Source: Cinclus cinclus (taxonomy: Eukaryota; Chordata; Aves; Passeriformes; Cinclidae). From it: 64,000 nucleotides of DNA. The stretch covers positions 17,966,704 to 18,030,703 of the forward strand of contig NC_085055.1 of NCBI RefSeq assembly GCF_963662255.1, read 5' to 3'. Under the pieces are notes generated by a model. The model was not told the DNA's origin, did no database searches, and saw only the letters and a program-made list of their open reading frames with translations. The first letter of the stretch is position 1. Each line of letters starts with the position of its first letter. Both the position numbers and the translations under genes were made by a program. Positions 13,330 through 23,775 of this stretch are shown here, piece by piece.

Positions 13330-14220
13330 GATTCCCACATTTCCTCAGCAGCTTTGGTAATCTCAGCTCATGCGAAATCTATCAGGAAATCAGCTAAGTA
13401 AATCAGGCTTAATTGTCCCATTGAATTTACCTGCATAAAATTATGTATGCAGGGTGACTTGCAATGCTGATCCAGTGAGAAACAGAACTCTGGAGTGTGC
13501 TTTTGATGAGCACCAGTAATAGCCCTTGCCTTGAGCAGCAATTGCATGAGAGCAGCCCCTCTCAGATCAAGTCACTTGTGATCACTTTACCAATAACCTG
13601 AGTGGTTATCTGTAAAAAAACCTCATATTTTATTCTTCCAACCTGGTGAATCTCAGAAATGATATGAATTCTCCATTTTTTATTCCTTTTCTTATTATTT
13701 ATTCTCTGTTGATCTACTATGGACAAACCATCTCCATAACTGAGTTTACATGGAATGTAAAACCTATGCAATTAATATTAGTTATAATTATGTTTCAGCC
13801 CTGATGGGAGAAATGACAAGAAATTTATACTTAACAGAGAAAGGAGGAGATGGAGAAAGGATTATGAGTAGTAGTGTTTGGTAATGAGGTTAGCGTCATA
13901 AAAGAGTTATCCAGAATTAGCAGCAGGAGCAGCATTAGCTTTCCTGTTTTTCCCAGAAATGGTTCTGCTTATAAAACAGGCACAGATGTGGAATGGTTTT
14001 ATAGCTCATCCTTAAGTATCCTCGTGCAGTGTCTGAAACCTAATCATTACAATGTTTTGCATGAAAGCCAGAAAGTGAGCAAGTCATTATGTTGCTACGT
14101 GTTGACATGGTTCCTCGGTATCTTCCTCCTGAAATAAATGCAGCCTCTCGGTAGATTTGCTGTAATTGGATTCTACTGCACTGTAATATGTAAATTATAA
14201 ACTTCAATTACCAGTGTATA
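13330..14220. promoter_or_regulatory. Candidate enhancer-like block
   Basis: Repeat-free, moderately AT-rich sequence with many ATTA/TAAT cores (GTTATAATTATG, CAATTAATATTAG, CTAATCATTACAATG, CTGTAATTGGATTC) and preserved CpGs in otherwise CpG-poor DNA (TTAGCGTCATAAAAG, CTCGGTAGATTTG). No open frame of note; the best plus-strand frame (13874-14137) is 87 codons and unrecognised. Treated as a possible regulatory element because of motif density only. Confidence 0.25.
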
Positions 14221-15211
14221 AAAATAGAAAGTCATGTAAATATCTTAGGGAAAAGTGTTTGAGCAACTACAAATATATAGGATAACCCAAATGTGTGCTA
14301 TTTTATTACAGTTGTCTTTGCCTTGAATCTTTAGGGTCTTTTTGTTTGGTTTTTACTTCTTATTTTGCAGTTCTTGTTTGTGGCATTGAGCTATCTTTCA
14401 CCTGTGTGGTCCCATACAGCTGACTGGAGGTGAGTTGGCTCTTTAGTATCTGTGGTATTTGATAGCTTTAAAACAATAGGTAAAAAGATGTTTTAATTTG
14501 CGGTGTTTTCAATTGCTGTTAGAACACTGTTATAACCTGAGTGTTTAGCTTGACTGCTATTGCTCCTGAATGGTCTGTGGTGGGTGACTTCAGCAGTCTG
14601 TAAGTCTGGCTTTTTAAAGGTATGAGAGTGAGGAAGGCTCATGCAGCACCTCCTGAAAGGGGGGTGGGTACAGCCAGCAGATCCCCCCACAGGACACTCA
14701 TGCTTGCTTTTCCCAGAGGTGACACTCCACAGGTGGGTTCCCCAGCAGAGCAGAGATGGTCCCATGGAAAGGAGGGGGGGATTAGGAGACTGGTTCTCTT
14801 GGGTTTGACATTTCGTAGCCCAGATGTGCTTGGCACTCACTGTGCCAGCGAGGGGCTGCTGTCTCACAGACCTTAGCAGGGAGCAGATGGGAACAAAACC
14901 TGCAGCAGCTGTACTGGATCAAGTGATGGAGCCTCACAAGGCATGAGATTGGACTTGCTGATGTAATTTGCCAAGTACAGTTGTTTAGAGGCAGCCAGCA
15001 GGAAAATGGGAGAGGGGTGAGTTCATCAGTGCCAGAGTTAAAGGAACAAAAGAAGCAGTCTTTGCTCCTTCCTTATTTTATTTTATCGGTGAAGCTCACT
15101 CGCTTTGATTCCTTAAGTAAGGAGGACCAAGCCTAAATTCCATTTTCATCTTTTGCACCAGCTCAACTCTCTTTGTTTTCCTCAGGCCTTTCTGTTCCAA
15201 ACTTTTCTTCC
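14221..15211. other. Gene-free interval
   Basis: No gene or repeat of note. The part around 14620-14880 is GC-richer and carries overlapping frames of 65-124 codons on both strands with no recognisable domain, so these are not called. Confidence 0.65.
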
Positions 15212-15264
15212 TGGAACCTGTAGAAACAGGTTCCATCTACATTGCACTGATGCTGTATCAGCAT
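15212..15264. repeat. Pair of adjacent short perfect hairpins
   Basis: Bases 15212-15235 form a perfect 10-bp stem (TGGAACCTGT/ACAGGTTCCA) around an AGAA loop. Bases 15250-15264 form a second hairpin, ATGCTG/CAGCAT around TAT. Both arms are exact in each case. They are too short for a canonical miRNA precursor. They could be palindromic factor sites or chance. Confidence 0.7.
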
Positions 15265-16679
15265 GCAGGATTCAAACAAAGGGGCTGGCAGCTCATGTCT
15301 TAAGGTGAGTTTTACAACTGGTATCTATCACCATTTTCCAGAGACATCATTCCATTATAGTCAAATTACATTTAGTTTAGTGATGTAACACCAAGCCCTC
15401 TGTGGTGTAGGTTATTCTACATTGATGTGTCTCAAGAAGTCAAAATTTATTTTCTTACCCATCTAGAGCATTTCAGTAACCAAGAGAACAAGACAGAAAT
15501 GTGAATTTCTTCTACCTATCTCTTAATTCTTAATTGTTATTTTTATCTTAATGCAGTTTAATGTTATGCCAAAGAAATCCAGCATTCTCTTTCTGTAGAA
15601 AATATGCAAATTCAACTGTTGTCCTTTGTTCACTTCATATTCTGTGCATAGGCCTAAAGAGTAATTAAGGAAGAAACATTCAAAGGTACCTTGAAAGGGC
15701 TTAATTTTCATTGAATTCTACCATGATATTGTTGTCTAGTTCTTGAAGATTCTGTGTAGCCTACGAGCTTAAAACAAACTAATGTTACCATAGGGGCAAT
15801 GCAAGTTTGAGTAACTCTGACAAACTACTCTATTTCTCTACTATTTATTAATGTTAGACAATACTGAAATTTGCACTTTGAAATGATTGAGTGCAACACC
15901 TAAAATCCCATGGCAAACCAGTTCTCAGTAAGAAAACAGACCAGGAAATCTTGCTTAAAAGCAGTACTGATTTCAAGATACTTTTGTACTAAAGAATGGG
16001 AAACCTGCTGCTTGCTTCAGCAGGGCTTACAGGTATGGCTAAAGAGGAATGCTTTTATTGCTAAGAATTGCAATTCCAGGGAAAGGCCTTTGATACTAAA
16101 AAAATAAAAAATGAAATGAATTGGCTATGCAATGCTGGAAAAATCCCTTCACTTCTCTCCAGCTAGACCTGAGCCTATAATACAACAGGAGACTATCACA
16201 ATCTCTCATTCACTGAGACCACTATATTTTTTCTTGACAGAGCAATTACTGCTTAATCCCATTAGGATAGATGGTAATGGAGCCTAGTTGTAAAATATCC
16301 CTTTGTATTTTTTCTTCTATTTTGTTTTGAATATATTGCTTTGATTTTTATCACATTTATGTGCACATTAAGGCACAATTATTCATTGTTAAAGTCAATC
16401 TGCAATCAATGTCATTTTCTGTATTTTGTTTACCCAGATTAGAGGTTTGATCCTGCTCATTGACTTCAGTAAGTGCTTGACTTACCCTCTCCCCCTCTCT
16501 CTTGGATCTCCATGTTACAAAGAAGTTTGTCCTTGGCCCTGGCTGGGTGCACAATGAACAGGGCCCGTGATACAGACTCTTATGTTTTCTGGGGGAAGGC
16601 TGGTTATGTTTACCTGAGCTGGGCAGGGCACAGTGTCACCCCTTCAAGTCTCCCTGCCTTCCAGGAAAGGATAAATGGA
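15265..16679. other. Gene-free AT-rich interval
   Basis: No supported gene. Near 16450 the string GATCCTGCTCATTGACTTCA resembles the arm of an old palindromic amniote repeat (family pattern GATCCTGCTCCCATTGACTT), but it is too short to call as an element. Confidence 0.6.
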
Positions 16680-16736
16680 GGGCAGGGGCTGGGAGAGCAG
16701 GGAAGGAGAAGGGTAGGGAGGAGGAGGATGACAGAA
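16680..16736 (+). other. Purine-rich, G-quadruplex-capable tract
   Basis: The plus strand contains four G-runs of three or more with short loops (GGGCAGGGGCTGGGAGAG, then CAGGG) followed by GGAGAAGGGTAGGGAGGAGG. This fits the G3+N1-7 quadruplex pattern at 16680-16702 and continues as nearly pure purine. It may fold or form a triplex; no gene is linked to it. Confidence 0.6.
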
Positions 16737-19700
16737 AAAAGCTAGCAAATGTTTGAGAAAGAGACAAAGCCATGGCATCCCAGGGCAAAAGGCTTTGTCA
16801 CACCAAGAGCTGGGACTGGGCTCTCCTGTGGGTATGAAAACCTGCAGGTCTTCTCTGAGCTCTCCTCTTTTACCCAGAGAAAAGCTCTTGGGACAGAGGT
16901 CTGTGCCTATGGGGAAATTCAGTCAATGAAGACAGCTGGAGGAGGAAAAAGGAATGTTCTCAGTGCTTCAAGGGACAATCTAGAAGGATGAAAGCAGTCC
17001 CTTCTCACCTTCAAATATGTCCCTGCTTCACAGTGGTGCCAGTTTCGAGCAATTTTCCTTGTGTTCACTAGAAACCTTCCTCCCCAGTGATGGGATATTT
17101 ATGCCCTCCACCCTTTCCTGTGATTTCCACTTGTCATATATCCCCTTCCTTAAGTTACAAATAAGTAGTTTTTTCTCCTATGAGCCGCATTCCTGTCCTG
17201 GTGAACAAGAAACCTAATGTAATATTAAGCAAAGAAAGAAACTAATTTCCCTATCTCTCTAACTTGACTCAAGCTATCAGTTACCCTGGAGTAAAGTGGA
17301 GATTAATCTACCCCGTGTGTACTTGCAGTATTTAACAATAACAGTCCGCTTGTCTTATCAGTCTCCCTGTGGAAGTTTTGATCACAGAGCTGAAGGAAGA
17401 ATAAGCCTGTGTTTATTCTTGCTGAGGATCTTGACTTTTGGCAGAGTGTTTGCCTTGCTGGGTCTGTGCCAAAGCATTACAGGCTCTATTGGCTGTGCAA
17501 AGGTGGGGGAAGACAAGGAAGGGAAAGCCCCCATTAGGGAGTGCTGGGAGAAAAAACCTGCAGAAGTCTCAGTGCAGTTTTCCTACCCAGATTTAGCTGG
17601 GAGAAGTTGCATAGGCAAAGTAGGGTTTTCCCAAAGGCTGTCAACCTTGCCTGCCACAGGGACCATATCGCCTTTGCCAGGCTCTGAGATTTTCAGTAAT
17701 TGAAATATGTTACTTTTGCTGTTCTTGTTTTTCTCTAAAGCCAGACTGCTTTCTGATGCTCCAGGTGAGATCATATCCTCCCCCCTCATATTTCAGTGTG
17801 AGGAATATCCAGTTAGCTTGATTCTTGCCAGTCTGTCCATGCCAAAAAGAAATGTTCTTCCTTGAGTGATCTGAAAAATCTAAATCATCACCATCGTTTA
17901 ATCCTGGCTCAAGAAACCCCTGTAATGTGCTGTGCACAGGAGTTCAGCTGGTCAACTCTGTAGATTAGTGGCACTTAGGAAAGAACATTTCATAAAGAGC
18001 TTTTGTTTAACAAATGATAGTGAAGAGTGTCCTGGAGTGTTGTAACTGCTAATGTTGCACTTCCTCTGCCACTGCCCTGATTTAATTTCCTTGAAGAGTA
18101 CATTTTGAACATTTCAAGGCACTGAAAGTACCTGATGAATGCAGGTGTGTGGAGTTTATAATTTCAGTCTGGACTGTGAAATATTATTTCACATAAATAG
18201 CAGTTAATAACCTTTGGAGAACATTCTCAATCTCAGATGTGTAAACAGAAGTCTGGTGTCAGACTGTCAGGAGTTACTGTGATTTTACACCCATAAAGGG
18301 AAACTAATCCTCCACTTCTCTTGTGTACCAGTTCTGTGGTCAAGACAATCTCCTCCCTGTGGCTCATCTGTGGAGCACCATGTCTCGTAATTTGGGGAGT
18401 GAGGAGAGCAGTGCAGACCTGCAGACTTCTGGACCTCATGGCACCCAAGTCTCTTAATGAGAAGGGGAGCAAGGTGAGCAGCAGAGATGCTGCCTCCTGC
18501 TTTGTCATTTCCATGGAGGAACTCCTGTATGACAGCTCGAGACAAAGAATGCAAAGTTTTGTTTTTAGGGGGGAAGAATAAAGATAAAGAACACTTTTTA
18601 AAGTAAAACAGTATTGTTCATACTAATTTGATTTCTGACAGTACTTTTCTAGCCCTTTTTAAAATTAATCCTTATTCAACATTACAAATATAATTTTCAT
18701 TTCAAGCTATAGTTATTTTGCTAAGTTCTCCTTTCCCCCTCTGTTGGTTTTATTCCTGTCTAAAACCTCTTTCTGTCACTCTGTAATAGAATAAAAATGG
18801 CTAGAATGGGCTAAATCAAGCACTTTATCTAATCGATGACTCTTCATACTTGACCAAGAATCTCTGTGCCAGAAATAACATTCCACAGTCTGCAAGTGAT
18901 AAGGATGAAAAGGTCCATTACAACATATTAATCATTGTTCCTCCATTTTTCTTTAGGCAAGACAAGTTCCATTGCTGTTTCTTCTGTGACTTATGATGGG
19001 TATCTCTGGAGCTGGCTTTACAGCAGCAATGACCAAAGGCTCTACATGATTTCTTTATTTTTTGACTGCTGTGCCAAAATATATGCCCACTGGTTTGCAT
19101 AATTCCCATGTGCAGCTCCCAGGACTGAGCACAGTCCTGGCTGTGGGGAGGGAGGTTGCTCATTTTTCTGTGCCTGGCAGGTGTGGTAAGTGGATGGTGA
19201 AATCAAGTTCCAGCTATGTGTGGGAATGCTTGGATGGGAGATACTGCCTGTGCAGTGAGAGAAGGCAGGAGGTGAGCTCTGGGGTGGAGCAAGGAGGCTG
19301 CTAAAATCCATCTTCCTCTGCTGGTTTCAGGAGAAGGGAAATAGGCAGAAAGGGTTAGAGGTCAAGGGGTGGTGAGAGCTTATCAGAGAAACACAGTCCA
19401 GCTGCTTCTGTATCAGACAGGAGAAGTAAAACTTGTGCTTGATTTGGAGTAGGGTTGCTGGTGCTATAAAGTAAATGCCAGAGACACAGTAGAGCATCTT
19501 TTCATTTTAAGTTGAATGTCCATCTCCTGCCTTGTTACTCTGAACCATTTCTATCTCAACTGTGCTAACTAGGATCTTCAGCTCCAAGTGTTTATGTTTG
19601 CAGTGGTCAGGTTGATTGTCACAAACACTGCTGTAGTATTTCCCAGCTCAGGAATAGATCTAAGAAAATACTTCAGAGTGACAACACTGCCCTGGGCTTC

Positions 19701-21660
19701 CTGACAGTGCATGGGGGGAAAGCACAGGGCAGTTTCAGAGTGTGTCAAACAATACAAGATGTTTAGCATGGTTGTTTAAACAAGGGAGTGGGAAAATGGG
19801 AGAGAGAGTAATTCTCAGTAATTTTCTTCAGCTGTAGAGAGACCCTGTGCAACGGTGCAAGCTCTTATCCAGAGCTTGCAAATGTCTCCTGAAGGTAGGG
19901 AATTCTCAAATAGCCTAGCAGGGCTCTCTCTGCCCTCTTCTATAAAATCAATCAGAAGAAGAAAAGGAAGAGTGAGGCTGCTCACCCTTCAGTGGTTTAA
20001 CCACATGACCAGTTCTTTCTTCTCCCAGAATAAATTCAGCAACGCATCTTCTGGAAGGATACTCTATAGACAGTTGGGGAGAAGGGTAGGGTGTCATGGA
20101 GAGAGGAAACTGAGATCAGGGAATCAGGATAGACAAGGAACTGAAGCTGAAATCTAGTGTGGATTATAGAGAGTGGGATCCCTGCTCTCTGGATTTTTGC
20201 AGTCACACTGATGCAGTGAACTCCATTATTTTTGTCTTAAATTCATTTTTACAGGGAGTGAGCACTCCCATTTCCTCCCTCAATCATATATGTTTGGGAT
20301 TCATTTAGAAGTATTACCCTGGAAGAAGGACATTTACAGAGAGTTAGGGATTTCCCTGCAGAAGGCAGACATGGCTTGGAATTACCTCACACAAAAGAAG
20401 ATCCACAGCTGAGGCAAGGCTGTGGTAGAGGCACTTCCTATCCACATCTGTCCTCAATGGAACTACCATCAAGAGTAGATCATATTTACTTGACCACTGG
20501 CCTTCAGGATGGAATTTTGCCATCACCTGAAATAGAATTTTGGTACTTGAGCTTAAAGTCCTTTATTCAGGAACTGGCGCATGATCAGTGGAGAGGTGAC
20601 ATGTCTTGCAATTAAAACTGGGTCTTTGGAAGGAATGTTCTGCTGCATGTGCTGAGTGGTGGGTTTGACCCACAGTTATTTTTTAGCATGCAGAAGCTGG
20701 CACCTTAATTCAGATGTTCATGCTGTCCCTCTTTCCCCCTGAAATAGCTGGACAGCTTACATTTCTTCCTCTTTGTGAAGCAGTACTTACAAAGCAGGCA
20801 AAATTGAACAATATGTGGAGTGTAACTGAGATCAATAATTAGAGCTACTTCACATAATCCCAGCCCATGAGCACAAGTGTTGGACATTTTTCATTAGAAG
20901 TCTGTGGAATGTTCTTACTTTTCTTTTGCTTAATGTTACTTGTTTGTTGGTGTTTTTGCACAGACTTGCTGAGATAATTTTTTGGTGTGTATTCTACCAT
21001 TTTCCCATTGATGTGCGTCCCCATTTCTTGTCCATTTAGCTAATCAGAAGTTTTACAATGACTTATGCAGCCTTCAAAATCATGGTGGGAAATATTTTCT
21101 AGGGTTTGTCATTTTAAAATGAGACAGATGTTTTAAAATGCCAACATTCTTGATACTGAATCACGTTATGAAGTAGAGATACACAATGTGGTGGCATGTC
21201 TATTATTCATGACAGATCTATTTTGTAAGGAAAGTTATTGTAAGAAGATGCAAAACAAACTGCCATAAGAGGTTATAACAGATAGATCACAGGTGACATT
21301 GGTTTCTGTAGAAACTATAGGCACATAAAACCAAAAAAAATTAGTTGAAGAATGCTACTTTTATGGTATTGTTGTCGGAAGAATCAGATTTGTTTCCTTA
21401 CAAATAAAGGAACACAGAGAAATGTCATCAGGAAATGTTTTGAACTCTGTCCAAGTGCTTCTATAATCCTGGAAGGGATGTGAGAAGCAATATGGTCAAT
21501 TTTAAATTGTGACTTATTAAAATCTAACATTCATGCTTGGATTCTTCCATGCTTCTTGTGCTGAGCTGAATTTTTAAGGAGGTGTGTCCAGAACCAAGCC
21601 TGTATGTGGGGTATGGTGCTGGTCAAAATGGAACCCTGTCCCTTAAAGCAAACCCCCAAG
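16737..21660. other. Gene-free interval
   Basis: Unique-looking sequence with no supported exon, RNA gene or mobile element. Frames here reach 135 codons (17296-17703, plus) and none shows domain-like composition. Occasional GC-rich patches (about 18330-18530 and 19060-19300) hold overlapping frames on both strands, as expected by chance. Confidence 0.65.
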
Positions 21661-22256
21661 CTGGCATGGTGCAGTACCAAACATGTGGGCTCCCACAGGT
21701 GGGCAGTCTGAGCTGCCATTGCAGCATCCCTGTCTCCAGGTGAGGGCTGGCCTGGTGCAGTACCAAACCTGTGAGCTGAATTAGCAGCATCCCTGTCTCC
21801 AGGTGAGGGCTGGCCTGGTGCAGTACCAAACCTGTGAGCTGAATTAGCAGCATCCCTGTCTCCAGGTGAGGGCTGGCCTGGTGCAGTACCAAACCTGTGA
21901 GCTGGATTAGCAGCATCCCTGTCTCCAGGTGAGGGCTGGCCTGGTGCAGTACCAAACCTGTGAGCTGCCATTGCAGCATCCCTGTCTCCAGGTGAGGGCT
22001 GGCCTGGTGCAGTACCAAACCTGTGAGCTGGATTTGCAGCATCCCTGTCTCCAGGTGAGGGCTGGCCTGGTGCAGTACCAAACCTGTGAGCTGGATTTGC
22101 AGCATCCCTGTCTCCAGGTGAGGGCTGGCCTGGTGCAGTACCAAACCTGTGAGCTGGATTTGCAGCACCCCTGTCTCCAGGTGAGGGCTGGCCTGGTGCA
22201 GTACCAAACCTGTGAGCTGGATTTGCAGCATCCCTGTCTCCAGGTGAGGGCTGGCA
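21661..22256 (+). repeat. 63-bp minisatellite, about nine copies
   Basis: Units start at 21710, 21773, 21836, 21899, 21962, 22025, 22088, 22151 and 22214, exactly 63 bp apart, with a partial copy before (21661-21689) and a truncated last copy. The unit contains GCAGCATCCCTGTCTCCAGG, then TGAGGGCTGG and GTGCAGTACCAAACC. Copies are nearly identical except for a short variable patch at unit positions 7-11, which gives types CCATT, AATTA, GATTA and GATTT; one copy has GCACCC for GCATCC. Since 63 is divisible by three, open frames persist through the array on both strands (minus-strand frames of 331, 258 and 130 codons, plus-strand frame of 128). These are repeat artefacts rather than proteins. 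The array is likely polymorphic in copy number. Confidence 0.95.
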
Positions 22257-23454
22257 TGGGCTTTTCTCGACAGGGCAAAGACAGAGTGGGGAAAAGCAAA
22301 GCCGGCCCAGGGTGAGGAGGGGAGTTGGGATGCTGCTGGCAAAAGCTGTGTCTGCACAGTCACCTCCCCGAGCTCCCTGGCCTCCGAGCACTTCCACATC
22401 CCCAGGAGCTTGTGCAGGGGCTGGGCTGGGCTGGGAGTGCCCTGCCCGCTGGTTTAGGTGACAGCAGTGGCAGCCTGTGGCTGTTGGTGATGACAACAAT
22501 TTCTCCTCCATATTACTTTTGATCATCAGTTCTCCTATGACTAGAGGGTCCAGGTTTCATGAAGGATGTTTCTTCACACATAGTGTAACAGATATCAAAT
22601 TGACCTAAGGGTTATTTCCTCTAAATTTCCTTTGGGTTCTGTTTTCTTCGGCTGGCTGAAACCAGGTTATTTCAAATGAAATTAACCTGCCATAAATCTT
22701 CTTTTGCCTCCTTTTCTGCCACAGGCTCTTTCTTCCATATCCATGGTCTTACATGCTCTAAAATACATTTATTTTAAGATAGATTTTAAGCTGATAATCA
22801 CAAGAATGAAAATTTCCATGTTTGAAGAAATTCCTACTATGAGAAGTTGTACCCTGCCCCCAAGGATGTTTGCTATCTTGCTCCTCTTTTGTTGTGAACA
22901 GAAATTTAAGCATGTCTTTGTCACTGTCAAATTTTGATATTCTTTCTCAAGTAATTCAGAAGGAAATGATTGAGTTTTATAATACAATGGCTTTGAAATG
23001 AGCTGGTCATCCAAGAGTTAAATGAAGATATTACAGCTGTTGCTTTATAAGTTGTAAGTGCTTGGTTTTCATCAAAGCCTTAAAGGTTAGCCTGTTCCAA
23101 GGGGTCAACCTTTATATTAGGTATCATTTATCAAGGATTAACACAAAATTAAGTTTTAATTGTACAGTATGATGGAAAGTTGGATTAGTTTAAAAGAAGC
23201 AATAAAAGGAAATTTATGTCCCTAACTGAGTATCAGAGCAGGATTGGGTGACTAGAGAATGCTTAATGTTTTTTTAGGAAAAGTGAGGAGGTGAAGGCAG
23301 AGGGGGCAGACAGGCACTCTGCTGGCTGATAACCTGCCCAGCCAGTGAGCTGTGCTGGGGTATCGTGCTTGGGTGTTGGGGGATGACCCTGCCATAAGCT
23401 TTCATTTAAGCCAAGCCCCACAAAGATTAAAACCACTTAGGGAAAGGCCAGCTA
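22257..23454. other. Flank of minisatellite, no gene
   Basis: The first 200 bases are GC-rich, with a short GGGCT tandem (GGGGCTGGGCTGGGCTGGGA) at about 22416-22435. The rest returns to AT-rich unique sequence. No supported gene or element. Confidence 0.6.
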
Positions 23455-23775
23455 GCCAGCTTTTCATCCATTTTCAGCCGGGAGTAAAGCTCACTCTTCA
23501 CTTGCGTTCCCAGCAATTTGGGGCTTGACTGAGATTGAGTTTGACAGTAAAAGAGATAAAACTTATCATTTGGTGTCGTGATTCAGTACATAGCCCAGAA
23601 GATAAATGACTCATTTCAGAGGTTGATAAAAATGTATTTGTTCGTTTGCCATTATATGATCCGTTATATTTGCAAGCAATCTTACAACTGAAGTAACATC
23701 CATTAGCTCTAAACAGCTGCGTGCTGTCTGTAGAGTTAAAAGGAATTAAAGCACAGTTGTGTTTAGAAAACATAT
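23455..23775. promoter_or_regulatory. Candidate enhancer-like block
   Basis: Repeat-free sequence with retained CpGs (CAGCCGGGAG, CTTGCGTTCCC, GGTGTCGTGATTC, TTGTTCGTTTGCC, GATCCGTTATATTTGC, CAGCTGCGTGC) and GATA- and AP-1-like motifs (AAGATAAATGACTCATTTC, AGAGATAAAACTTATCATTT). The CpG retention contrasts with CpG-poor flanks. No frame of interest. The call rests on composition and motif density only. Confidence 0.3.

Noticed and set aside
21531..22526. 331-codon minus-strand open frame with a repeated 21-residue unit
   Set aside because: It is produced by the 63-bp minisatellite. Other frames through the same array are also open, the period is a multiple of three, and the non-repeat ends lack any domain.
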